A DNA stretch of 64,000 nucleotides, taken from Dyella_A sp050749815 (lineage in GTDB: Bacteria > Pseudomonadota > Gammaproteobacteria > Xanthomonadales > Rhodanobacteraceae). Under the pieces are notes generated by a model. That model saw only the letters and a program-made list of their open reading frames with translations. It had not been told where the DNA came from and ran no database searches. Shown piece after piece: positions 25,147-36,374 of the stretch (positions are counted from its first letter, which is position 1; each line of letters opens with the position of its first letter). The stretch covers positions 1,364,001 through 1,428,000 of the forward strand of contig NZ_CP192735.1 of assembly GCF_050749815.1 (NCBI RefSeq). Direction: 5' to 3'. The position numbers and the translations under genes were made by a program.

Positions 25147-25827
25147 TTACGGTCGAACGACGGCAAGTACTTTGGCGACGACGTCGGCGATCGGCATGCC
25201 GGTGGTGTCCACCAGAACCGCATCGGCGGCGGGCTTGAGCGGCGCGACCGCTCGCGAGGCGTCGCGGGCGTCACGCGCTTCAATTTCGCGCTGCAGGCCG
25301 GAAAGTGTAACGCTGAGCCCCTTTTCCTTCAACTGCTTATAGCGTCTTTTCGCCCGTTCGGCAGCGCTGGCAGTGAGGAACACCTTGTGCGCGGCGTCGG
25401 GGAAGATCACGGTGCCCATGTCGCGCCCGTCGGCGACCAGTCCCGGCGCCTTGCGGAAGCCCAACTGGAGGTCGACAAGTGCCTGACGCACCGAGGGAAT
25501 CGAGGCGATCGCGGAGGCTGCCGCCCCGGCCGTTTCGGTACGCAGTTCGTCGGTTGCGTCGTGCCCATTCACCAGCACCCGGGTGTCATGACCATCCTCG
25601 GAGGGCTGGAAGCGGATCCGGGTGGACTGGGCGCAGCGCGTGACCGCCTCCACATCGGACAGATCCAGCCCCGCGGCGCCGGCCGCATAACCCACCGCGC
25701 GGTACAGCGCACCCGAGTCGAGCAAGCGCCAGCCCAGTTGCTCGGCCACCAGCCGGCTGATGGTGCCCTTGCCCGATCCCGACGGCCCGTCGATGGTGAG
25801 TACGGGCACGGTGACTGAGCGGCTCAT
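25147..25827 (-). CDS. cmk: cytidylate kinase
   Basis: Cytoplasmic (d)CMP kinase of 226 residues. The P-loop VLTIDGPSGSGKGTISRLVA lies near the N terminus, with LDSGALYRAVG, the CMP-binding region LVADGRDMGTVIFPDA and the lid DARDASRAVAPLKPA. AGGAAA precedes the ATG at 25827. Earlier in-frame ATGs up to 26022 would overlap the divergent ACBP gene and are rejected. It is the first gene of the cmk-rpsA-ihfB series. Confidence 0.95.
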   Translation of the reverse strand: MSRSVTVPVLTIDGPSGSGKGTISRLVAEQLGWRLLDSGALYRAVGYAAGAAGLDLSDVEAVTRCAQSTRIRFQPSEDGHDTRVLVNGHDATDELRTETAGAAASAIASIPSVRQALVDLQLGFRKAPGLVADGRDMGTVIFPDAAHKVFLTASAAERAKRRYKQLKEKGLSVTLSGLQREIEARDARDASRAVAPLKPAADAVLVDTTGMPIADVVAKVLAVVRP

Positions 25828-25936
25828 GGCGGTTTCCTGCGGGCAATCAAACGCGCATGGTAACGCGTTGACCCCCACCAGGGTGCGTGCTATCAAGCCG
25901 CGCACGGCCCGATCCGGGCCCCGGGGCAAGCCATCC

Positions 25937-26194
25937 ATGAGCGATCTGCAGCACGCGTTCGAGCAAGCCGCCGAGGACATCAAGCGGCTCGGCACGCGTC
26001 CGGACAACGACACGCTGCTCAAGCTCTACGCCCTGTTCAAGCAGGGCTCCGACGGTGACGTGCAGGGGCCGCAACCGGGCTTTTTCGACTTCGTCGGCAC
26101 CGCCAAATACGAGGCCTGGGCGCAACTGCGCGGCGTCGATCGCGACGAGGCCCAGCGCCGTTACATCGCCTTGGTCGAACAACTGCTGGCCTGA
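25937..26194 (+). CDS. acyl-CoA-binding protein
   Basis: Small cytoplasmic protein of 85 residues matching the ACBP four-helix bundle: LQHAFEQAAEDIKRL, the LKLYALFKQGSDGD motif with the conserved YxxxKQ, and the KYEAWAQLRG helix. ACBPs bind long-chain acyl-CoA esters. They are sporadic in bacteria and found in several Xanthomonadales. The next gene is fadH, so a shared link to fatty-acid turnover is likely, though the 77-base gap and a weak palindrome leave room for separate promoters. Confidence 0.92.
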   Translation: MSDLQHAFEQAAEDIKRLGTRPDNDTLLKLYALFKQGSDGDVQGPQPGFFDFVGTAKYEAWAQLRGVDRDEAQRRYIALVEQLLA

Positions 26195-26271
26195 AGTGCA
26201 TCGGGCCGGCGCTTGCTTTTGAGCGCCGCATGCAGGCAGATTCATACGATCGTTTGATCGGATCGCCACCC

Positions 26272-28290
26272 ATGCCCTACCCGCACCTGCTGGCCCCTCT
26301 CGACCTGGGCCACGTGACCCTGCCCAACCGCGTGCTGATGGGCTCGATGCATACCGGCCTGGAAGATCGCGCCGCGGATTTCGACAAGCTCGCCGCCTAC
26401 TTCGCCGAGCGTGCGCGCGGCGGCGTCGGGCTGATGGTGACCGGAGGCATCGCGCCCAGCATCGAGGGCTGGCTCAAGCCGTTCGGCGGACGCCTGTCGA
26501 TGCCGTGGCACGTCGCGCGCCATCGCAAGGTCACCCATGCCGTGCACGCCGAGGGCGGGCATATCTGCATGCAGATCCTGCACGCGGGCCGCTACGGCTA
26601 TCACCCGCTGTCGGTGGCGCCCTCGAAGATCAAGTCGCCGATCACGCCGTTCACGCCCCGCGCCCTATCCGCACGCGGCGTCGAGCGCACTATCGGTAAC
26701 TTCGTGCGCTGCGCGACCTTGGCCCGCGAGGCGGGCTACGACGGCGTGGAAGTGATGGGCTCGGAGGGCTACCTGATCAACCAGTTCATCGCCGAACGCA
26801 CCAACCACCGCAAGGACGCCTGGGGCGGTGATGCGGCACGGCGGATGCGTCTGGCGATCGAGATCGTGCGCCGCACGCGCGAAGCCGTGGGGCCGGACTT
26901 TCTGCTGATCTACCGGCTGTCGATGCTCGACCTGGTCGAACAGGGCCAGGACTGGGGCGAGATCGTCGCGCTGGCCAAGGCCATCGAAGCGGCCGGCGCG
27001 AGCCTGATCAACACCGGCATCGGCTGGCACGAAGCACGCGTTCCCACCATCGTGACCTCGGTGCCGCGCGGCGCCTTCGCCTGGGTGACCCAGCGCCTGA
27101 AGAGCGAGATCCGGATTCCGCTGATCACCACCAACCGCATCAACATGCCCGAGGTGGCCGAGCAGATCATCGCCAGCGGCCAGGCGGACATGATCTCCAT
27201 GGCCCGGCCGCTGCTCGCCGATCCGCAGTGGGTACGTAAGGCCGCGACCGCTCGCGCCGACCGGATCAACACCTGCATCGCCTGCAACCAGGCTTGCCTG
27301 GATCACGTGTTCCAGAACAAGCGCGCCAGCTGCCTGGTCAACCCCCGCGCCTGCCACGAAACCGAGCTGACGATCCAGCCCGCCCGACAGACCAAGCGCA
27401 TCGCCGTGGTCGGCGCCGGACCGGCCGGCATGGCCTGCGCCGCCACGCTCGCCGAACGCGGCCACGCGGTCACGCTGTTCGATCAGGCCAGCCAGATCGG
27501 CGGACAGTTCAACTACGCCAAGCGGATCCCGGGCAAGGAGGAGTTCCACGAGACGCTGCGCTACTTCACGCACCGGCTGGACGATAGCGGCGTCACGCTG
27601 GCGCTGGACACCCGCGCAGACGCGCCGCTTCTTACTTCCGGGCAGTTCGACGAAGTGGTGCTGGCCACCGGCATCACGCCGCGCAAGGTGCACTTTCCCG
27701 GCAGCGAGGATCCGCGCGTGCTCAGCTATCTCGACGTCCTCGCCCATGACCATCCGGTCGGTGCACGGGTGGCGATCATCGGCGCGGGCGGCATCGGTTT
27801 CGACGTGGCGGAATACCTGGTCGAATCAACCCCGGCACCGAGCACTGACATCCCGCGCTGGAGCCGCGAATGGGGCGTGGACATGACCCTGGCGCATCGC
27901 GGCGGCCTGGTGCCGCCACAGCCGGAGTCGCCGGCCCGGCAGGTGTGGCTGCTGCAGCGGAGCGAAGGCCGCCCCGGCGCGCGTCTGAACAAGACCACCG
28001 GCTGGGTCCATCGGGCCACGCTCAAGTCCCGGCAGGTCCAAATGCTCGGCGGCGTCAGCTACGAACGCTTCGACGACGAGGGACTGCATGTGCGCATCGA
28101 CGGCGCCACCAGGGTGCTGACCGTGGATCACGTGGTGGTCTGCGCCGGCCAGGAACCCAACCGCAGCCTGCTCGACGCGCTGAGCGCTGCAGGCATGCCG
28201 ACACACGTCATTGGCGGAGCGGACGTCGCCGCCGAGCTGGATGCCAAGCGCGCCATCGATCAGGGCACGCGGCTGGCGGCGCGCCTGTAA
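26272..28290 (+). CDS. fadH: NADPH-dependent 2,4-dienoyl-CoA reductase
   Basis: Iron-sulfur flavoenzyme of 672 residues, the same length as Escherichia coli FadH, reducing 2,4-dienoyl-CoA during beta-oxidation of unsaturated fatty acids. Residues 1-330 form an Old Yellow Enzyme-like FMN barrel (LPNRVLMGSMHTGLED.. / EVMGSEGYLINQFIAERTNHR). The 4Fe-4S cysteines follow in CIACNQACLD and SCLVNPRAC. The C-terminal half carries two dinucleotide folds (IAVVGAGPAGMACAATLAERG and VAIIGAGGIGFDVAEYL). The ATG at 26272 gives the canonical MPYPHLLAPLDLG start. Confidence 0.95.
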   Translation: MPYPHLLAPLDLGHVTLPNRVLMGSMHTGLEDRAADFDKLAAYFAERARGGVGLMVTGGIAPSIEGWLKPFGGRLSMPWHVARHRKVTHAVHAEGGHICMQILHAGRYGYHPLSVAPSKIKSPITPFTPRALSARGVERTIGNFVRCATLAREAGYDGVEVMGSEGYLINQFIAERTNHRKDAWGGDAARRMRLAIEIVRRTREAVGPDFLLIYRLSMLDLVEQGQDWGEIVALAKAIEAAGASLINTGIGWHEARVPTIVTSVPRGAFAWVTQRLKSEIRIPLITTNRINMPEVAEQIIASGQADMISMARPLLADPQWVRKAATARADRINTCIACNQACLDHVFQNKRASCLVNPRACHETELTIQPARQTKRIAVVGAGPAGMACAATLAERGHAVTLFDQASQIGGQFNYAKRIPGKEEFHETLRYFTHRLDDSGVTLALDTRADAPLLTSGQFDEVVLATGITPRKVHFPGSEDPRVLSYLDVLAHDHPVGARVAIIGAGGIGFDVAEYLVESTPAPSTDIPRWSREWGVDMTLAHRGGLVPPQPESPARQVWLLQRSEGRPGARLNKTTGWVHRATLKSRQVQMLGGVSYERFDDEGLHVRIDGATRVLTVDHVVVCAGQEPNRSLLDALSAAGMPTHVIGGADVAAELDAKRAIDQGTRLAARL

Positions 28291-28296
28291 CAGCCA

Positions 28297-28328
28297 CGAA
28301 GTGCGCTGGGAAAACCAGTCGCACTTCG
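28297..28328. repeat. stem-loop after fadH
   Basis: CGAAGTGCGCTGG pairs with CCAG-T-CGCACTTCG (13 base pairs, one bulged T, loop GAAAA) starting 7 bases after the fadH stop. There is no T-run, so it is more likely an mRNA-end stabilising hairpin than a classical terminator. Confidence 0.6.
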
Positions 28329-28535
28329 GGCGGTCCAGAAAAGAAAGCGCCCCGCGGGGCGACGCGTCGACAGAGGCTCAGGGGGGGAGAAGCCAAGAGT
28401 CGCGGGGATAGCGTCGCTGCGGGGCGGGGCCGCGTCGCCTGGGGGAGGGGAAGGCGACGGACAAGCGGAAGTCTAGGCTCGCCGCTTAGTTGCATCCAAT
28501 ATATATTTCTCGAGTAACTTATCTGGTTTACATAT

Positions 28536-29447
28536 ATGTTCGACTTTCGCCAGCTGCGCTACTACGTGGCGGTCTGCGAGGAGCTCAGCTTCACGCGGGC
28601 GGCACGGCGGCTGCACTTGTCGCAGCCCCCGCTATCGCAGCAGATCCAGGCGCTGGAACAGGATCTGGGCGTGCGGTTGCTGGAGCGCACCAAGCGTTCG
28701 GTCGCACTCACCGAGCCGGGGCGGATCTTTCTCGATCATGCCCGGCAGATCCTGGCCAAAGCCGATGAGGCGCGCACCCAGGTGGCGGCGGCAGCGGCCG
28801 GCCACAGCGGCCAGCTACGCCTCGCCTACACCGTGTCGGTGTCGTTCCACCCTTCCCTGCCGCGGGTGCTGCTGCGGTACGGGCAGGTGGCGCCCAATGT
28901 GCGCGTCGAGCTGTGCGAGCTCTACACCGAACCACAGTTCGAAGCGCTGCTGGATGGCCAGATCGACGTCGGTTTCGTTCGCGACGAGCCGCAGCGATCG
29001 ATCGATGCCAGGGCGTTGCGGATGACCGTGCTCGATCGCGAGCCGCTGCTGCTCGCCCTGCCCTCCGGCCATCCGCTGTCCGGGCGCAGCAGCCTGCGCA
29101 TGGACGAGGTGGCCAGGGAATCGTTCGTCGCCCAGCCGCGTGAGGTGGCTGCCACGCTGTACGACCGACTGGTTCTGCTGGCGAACAAGGCCGGCTTCCA
29201 GCCCCAAGTGCGCCGTCATGCCCAGCAGGTCAACGGCATGCTGGCCATGGTGGCGGCCGGCCTGGGGCTCGCGCTGGTGCCGGCGACCATGCGTACGGTC
29301 CGCCTGGCCGGCCTGAGCTACGTGCCGGTGGAGGACCCGGATGCCTACATGTTGCTGGCGGTCGCCAGCCGGGCCAACGATGACTCGCCTGCGCTGGCCC
29401 AGTTCCTGTCCGTGGTCACCGAAACGACCGTTACGGGCGGCTTGTGA
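28536..29447 (+). CDS. LysR-family transcriptional regulator
   Basis: Regulator of 303 residues. The N-terminal winged helix-turn-helix (MFDFRQLRYYVAVCEELSFTR..RRLHLSQPPLSQQIQALE..GVRLLERTKRSVALT) is followed by a LysR substrate-binding domain from about residue 90. Wording such as QPPLSQQI and ..EPQFEALLDGQIDVGFVR.. resembles BenM/CatM-type aromatic-responsive regulators, but the effector cannot be assigned. The target is not obvious: fadH upstream runs in the same direction. The start lies inside an AT-rich stretch and has no Shine-Dalgarno. Confidence 0.9.
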   Translation: MFDFRQLRYYVAVCEELSFTRAARRLHLSQPPLSQQIQALEQDLGVRLLERTKRSVALTEPGRIFLDHARQILAKADEARTQVAAAAAGHSGQLRLAYTVSVSFHPSLPRVLLRYGQVAPNVRVELCELYTEPQFEALLDGQIDVGFVRDEPQRSIDARALRMTVLDREPLLLALPSGHPLSGRSSLRMDEVARESFVAQPREVAATLYDRLVLLANKAGFQPQVRRHAQQVNGMLAMVAAGLGLALVPATMRTVRLAGLSYVPVEDPDAYMLLAVASRANDDSPALAQFLSVVTETTVTGGL

Positions 29448-29509
29448 TGACCGCGCAGCCCGGTTACACTTGTTGACTTGAATTTTTCGTTTGGTATCAG
29501 GAGCTGGCC

Positions 29510-29635
29510 GTGAAGGTGCTTTCCTCTTTGAAGTCCGCCAAGTCGCGGCACCGTGACTGCAAGGTTGTGCGCCGTCGCGGCAAGGTGTTCGTGATCTGCA
29601 AGAGCAACCCGCGTTTCAAGGCTCGTCAGCGCTGA
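29510..29635 (+). CDS. rpmJ: 50S ribosomal protein L36 (type B, zinc-independent)
   Basis: Very short gene of 41 residues starting with GTG at 29510, with AGGAG seven bases upstream. The product begins VKVLSSLKSAKSRHRDCKVV and ends with SNPRFKARQR, the YkgO/type-B L36 form. It has only two cysteines (residues 17 and 30) and lacks the CxxC zinc ribbon of classical 37-38 residue L36. It ends just before a bidirectional terminator. In Xanthomonadales this type is commonly the L36 used, but whether the genome has a second copy cannot be seen here. Confidence 0.92.
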   Translation: MKVLSSLKSAKSRHRDCKVVRRRGKVFVICKSNPRFKARQR

Positions 29636-29659
29636 TCGATCAGCCCGACGCGTCGCACG

Positions 29660-29686
29660 AAAAAGGCCGCGCAAGCGGCCTTTTTT
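29660..29686. terminator. bidirectional terminator between rpmJ and greA
   Basis: AAAAAGGCCGC-GCAA-GCGGCCTTTTTT is a near-perfect stem with a GCAA tetraloop and T-run, located between convergent genes. Confidence 0.9.
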
Positions 29687-29761
29687 GTTGCCCGGCATCC
29701 CGCCAGGCGCCGGGTTTCCACCCTCCCGCGGCCCCCGGAGGCACCGCGGGAGGATGCGTCA

Positions 29762-30234
29762 TCAGGCGTAGCGCACCGCGATGATCTCGTAGTGCTTCAC
29801 GCCATTGGGTGCCGTGAACTCGAAGCTGTCGCCGGCGCTCTTGCCGATCAACGCGCGGGCGATCGGCGAAGAGACGGCGATCAGGCGCTTCTTGATGTCG
29901 GCTTCCAGGTCACCGACGATCTGGTAAGTCACCGCCTCGCCGCTGTCCTCGTCCTCCAGATCGACGGTGGCACCGAACACCACGCGGTTGCCGGCGCCGA
30001 GCTTGGTGATGTCGATCACCTCGGCGGTGGACAGCGCCGCTTCCAGCTCGCCGATGCGTCCTTCGATAAAGCTCTGCTGTTCACGGGCAGCGTGGTACTC
30101 GGCGTTTTCCTTCAGGTCGCCGTGTGCGCGCGCCTCGGCAATGGCCGCAATGATCTTCGGGCGGTCCTCGGACTTCAGCCGATCCAGTTCGGTACGCAGG
30201 CGCTCGGCGCCCGCCTTGGTCATGGGTGCACGGC

Positions 30235-30238
<4 letters not shown>
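29762..30238 (-). CDS. greA: transcription elongation factor GreA
   Basis: Factor of 158 residues that stimulates transcript cleavage by backtracked RNA polymerase. The N-terminal coiled coil (PMTKAGAERLRTELDRLKSEDRP.. to GRIGELEAALSTAEVID) carries the acidic tip DLKENAEYHAA. The C-terminal FKBP-like domain begins GNRVVFGATVDLEDED. The ATG at 30238 overlaps the carB stop (ATGA). This carAB-greA linkage is conserved in gammaproteobacteria. Confidence 0.96.
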
Positions 30239-33462
<3,224 letters not shown>

Positions 33463-33463
33463 C

Positions 33464-34591
33464 TCAGCGGGCCTCCTGCATCAGGGCGGCAAATCGATCG
33501 AACAGGTAACCGATGTCGTGCGGTCCGGGGCTCGCCTCGGGATGGCCCTGGAAGCAGAACGCCGGGCGGTCGGTCAGGGCAAACCCCTGCAGCGAACCGT
33601 CGAACAGCGAACTGTGGGTGACGCGCACGTTGGCCGGGAGCGTCGCCGGGTCCACCGCAAAACCATGGTTCTGGCTGGTGATCAGCACCCGGCCGTCGTC
33701 GTGGTCCTTCACCGGGTGATTCGCGCCGTGGTGGCCGAACTTCATCTTCAGCGTCTTCGCGCCCAGCGCCAGGCCCATGATCTGGTGGCCCAGGCAGATA
33801 CCGAACAGCGGCAGCTTCGCATCGAGCAGCTCGCGCGTGGCGGCAACGGCGTAATCGCAGGCGGCCGGATCACCGGGGCCGTTGGAGAGGAACACACCAT
33901 CGGGCCGCATCGCCAGCACCTCGGCCGCGGGCGTCTGCGCCGGCACCACGGTAATGTCGCAGCCTTGCTCGGCCAGCAGGCGCAGGATGTTCTGCTTTAC
34001 GCCGAAGTCGTAGGCCACGACCTTGAAGCGCTTCTCCGGGTGGTTGAAGGCCGTGCGATCGAGGTCGTAGACACCTTCGTTCCACTCGTAGTGTTTGGTG
34101 GTGCTGACGACCTTGGCCAGGTCCATGCCGTTGAGGCCGGGGAACGAGCGGGCGGCGGCGATTGCCGCGTCCGCATCGACCGACTCACCGGCCACGATGC
34201 AGCCGCCGAGCGCACCCTTGTCGCGCAGGATGCGCGTCAGGCGGCGCGTGTCGATGCCGGCGATCGCCACGATGCCGTGGCGCTTGAGGTAATCGGGCAG
34301 GCTCTCGCTGCTGCGCCAGTTGCTTGCGCGACGCGGCACGTCGCGCACGATCAGGCCGGCGGCGTGCACGGCGGTGGATTCGGCATCATCGGTGTTGCAG
34401 CCGGTGTTGCCGATGTGCGGATAGGTCAGCGTGACCAACTGCCGCGCGTAGGAGGGATCGGTGAGGATTTCCTGGTAACCGGTCATGGCGGTGTTGAACA
34501 CCACCTCGCCGACCGTCTGTCCGGTGGCGCCCACGGCGTGGCCGTGGAAAACGCTGCCGTCCTCGAGAGCAAGCAGAGCAGGAATAAGCAT
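33464..34591 (-). CDS. carA: carbamoyl-phosphate synthase small subunit
   Basis: Glutaminase subunit of 375 residues that supplies ammonia to CarB. The N-terminal CPSase_sm_chain domain (LLALEDGSVFHGHAVG.. GEVVFNTAMTGYQEILTDPSY) is followed by a class I glutamine amidotransferase with the catalytic Cys in PLFGICLGHQIMGLALG and the His/Glu pair in FCFQGHPEASPGP. The ATG at 34591 gives the usual N terminus. It lacks a strong Shine-Dalgarno. The leader upstream holds a small hairpin. Confidence 0.96.
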   Translation of the reverse strand: MLIPALLALEDGSVFHGHAVGATGQTVGEVVFNTAMTGYQEILTDPSYARQLVTLTYPHIGNTGCNTDDAESTAVHAAGLIVRDVPRRASNWRSSESLPDYLKRHGIVAIAGIDTRRLTRILRDKGALGGCIVAGESVDADAAIAAARSFPGLNGMDLAKVVSTTKHYEWNEGVYDLDRTAFNHPEKRFKVVAYDFGVKQNILRLLAEQGCDITVVPAQTPAAEVLAMRPDGVFLSNGPGDPAACDYAVAATRELLDAKLPLFGICLGHQIMGLALGAKTLKMKFGHHGANHPVKDHDDGRVLITSQNHGFAVDPATLPANVRVTHSSLFDGSLQGFALTDRPAFCFQGHPEASPGPHDIGYLFDRFAALMQEAR

Positions 34592-34624
34592 GGGGAAGGC
34601 CGCCTTTAGGTGCAGCAAAGCCCG

Positions 34625-34647
34625 CAAGCCGCAGTGAAGCTGGCTTG
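34625..34647 (-). promoter_or_regulatory. small hairpin in the carA leader
   Basis: CAAGCC (34625-34630) and GGCTTG (34642-34647) form a 6-base stem in the 5' leader of carA, 34 bases before the start. The 215-base carA/oxygenase divergent gap otherwise shows no recognisable operator such as an ARG box, judged by eye. Confidence 0.3.
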
Positions 34648-34806
34648 TGGACCTTAGGTCGTGGATGGGTCTGGGCGGAACGAAATGATAGGCTCCGCGG
34701 CCCTTGCTGTCCACCGATCGCAGATGAACGCCCGCCCGGCGAAGGTACGCCGGGGCCTTGCGCCCAGCGCTACACTGCGCCGCTGCCTGATGGAGATTTT
34801 CCGGCC

Positions 34807-35502
34807 ATGAACGCTGTCGTCCTGCTCGATCCCGCCCGCCTCGACAGACCAGATACGGAGGTTCGCCACGAGCCGTTTCCGTTCATGATCGCGCATGGCC
34901 AGCTGCCGGACGACGCCCGCAGCGATCTCGAACGGGACTTCCCGCGCTATTCCAGCGCCGGCTTCTTCCCGTACGACCCGGCCGACTGCGGCCCCTCGGT
35001 GAACACCCTGGTGGAACACCTCACGGCACCGGAGTTCGCCCGCGCCGTGGGCAAGCGCCTGGGCATCGAGAACCTCGGCCAGTACCCGACCCTGGTCACG
35101 CTGTGCCGCTCGTTGAACAAGCGCCACGGCACCATCCATACCGACAGCCGCTCGAAGGTGGCCACCGCCCTGCTCTACCTCAACGCGCAGTGGCCGGACA
35201 CCAGCGATGGCTGCCTGCGGTTCCTGCATCGCATCGACAACATCGACGATGTCGTCGTGCCCGAGCTCAAGCCGCTGTTCGGCGAGTTTGCCGTCTTCAA
35301 GCGCTGCGAGAACTCGTTCCACGGCCACCTGCCTTATGAGGGCGAGCGGCGGGTGATCCAGGTGGCGTGGCTGACCAGCGAAGAGGAAAAGCTGCGCAAG
35401 ACCAAGCGCGGCAAGTTCTCACGCGCCTTCAAGAAGCTGTTCGGCAAGCTCGATACCCGCCTCGGCGCCGGCCGCGCGCGCGACGCCTCCCATCGGGACT
35501 GA
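34807..35502 (+). CDS. 2-oxoglutarate-Fe(II) oxygenase-like protein
   Basis: Protein of 231 residues with a double-stranded beta-helix of the 2OG-Fe(II) dioxygenase type. The likely iron ligands are the His and Asp of GTIHTDSRSKVATALLYLN and a distal His in ENSFHGHLPYEGERRVIQ, with the Arg that binds 2-oxoglutarate in the last segment. The C-terminal tail is strongly basic (EEKLRKTKRGKFSRAFKKLF). The sequence resembles prolyl-hydroxylase-like proteins near polysaccharide genes in other bacteria, but the substrate is unknown. It is the only plus-strand gene inside the dnaK-carB block, divergent from carA and convergent with dapB. Confidence 0.82.
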   Translation: MNAVVLLDPARLDRPDTEVRHEPFPFMIAHGQLPDDARSDLERDFPRYSSAGFFPYDPADCGPSVNTLVEHLTAPEFARAVGKRLGIENLGQYPTLVTLCRSLNKRHGTIHTDSRSKVATALLYLNAQWPDTSDGCLRFLHRIDNIDDVVVPELKPLFGEFAVFKRCENSFHGHLPYEGERRVIQVAWLTSEEEKLRKTKRGKFSRAFKKLFGKLDTRLGAGRARDASHRD

Positions 35503-35508
35503 CGCCGC

Positions 35509-36309
35509 TCAGCGTCCGCTGCGTTCGGCCAGCATCGCGTCCAGGCCATACGCGCCGGCCGGCTGGCCGGCCAGCCAGTACGCCGCCTCGATCGCGCCGC
35601 GGGCGAAGATCGATCGGTCGGTCGCCCGATGTGACAGCTCCAACCGTTCGCCCTGCCCGATCAACATGGCCGTGTGCTCACCGACGATGTCGCCGCCGCG
35701 CACTACGGCAAAGCCGATCGACCCGGGCTGGCGTGGACCGGTGCGGCCCTCGCGGGCGTAGACGGCCTGCGCCTCCAGCGTGGTTCCGCGCGCCGCCGCC
35801 GCGGCCTCGCCAAGCAGCAACGCCGTACCCGAGGGCGCATCTTCCTTGCGCCCGTGGTGGGCCTCGACGATCTCCAGATCCCACTCGGCCAGCGCCGCTG
35901 ACGCCTCCCGCAACAGCCGCGCCAGCACGGCCACGCCGAGACTGAAGTTGGCCGAACGCAACAGCGGGATGCGTGCGGCAGACGACGCGAGGCGCGCGCC
36001 GAGATCCTCGCCGTAACCGGTGGTGCCGACGACCAGTGCCACTCCGTGCGCCTCGCAGTGCGCCAGCGCAGAAGCGAGGCCCTCCGGACCACTGAAATCG
36101 ATCACCACGTCCAACGGCTGGATCGCCGACCAATCGTGGCTGAAACACAGCTGGCTGCCGTGGGCTACCGGCGCGCCCATTTCCGGCGCATCCGGCGCGG
36201 TGATGGCCGCCACCAGGGCAAAGCGCCGGTCGCGGCGCAGCAGCTCCAGCAGCGCCCGTCCCATGCGGCCGGTGGCGCCGTTGACGGCGACGCGAACGAT
36301 CTCACCCAT
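35509..36309 (-). CDS. dapB: 4-hydroxy-tetrahydrodipicolinate reductase
   Basis: Lysine/diaminopimelate pathway enzyme of 266 residues. The Rossmann nucleotide motif VRVAVNGATGRMGRALLELL is N-terminal. The substrate-binding region ..ALVVGTTGYGEDLGARL.., LLRSANFSLGVAVLARL and the EIVEAHHGRKEDAPSGTALLLGEA block (His-His and Lys for catalysis) are intact. It follows dnaJ by 65 bases in the same direction and ends next to the convergent oxygenase gene. Confidence 0.95.
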   Translation of the reverse strand: MGEIVRVAVNGATGRMGRALLELLRRDRRFALVAAITAPDAPEMGAPVAHGSQLCFSHDWSAIQPLDVVIDFSGPEGLASALAHCEAHGVALVVGTTGYGEDLGARLASSAARIPLLRSANFSLGVAVLARLLREASAALAEWDLEIVEAHHGRKEDAPSGTALLLGEAAAAARGTTLEAQAVYAREGRTGPRQPGSIGFAVVRGGDIVGEHTAMLIGQGERLELSHRATDRSIFARGAIEAAYWLAGQPAGAYGLDAMLAERSGR

Positions 36310-36374
36310 GTATCCATCCCCTTCTACGGAACCATTGCGCCGGCATCATGCCGGACAACGTTGCAGCGCGTGTG

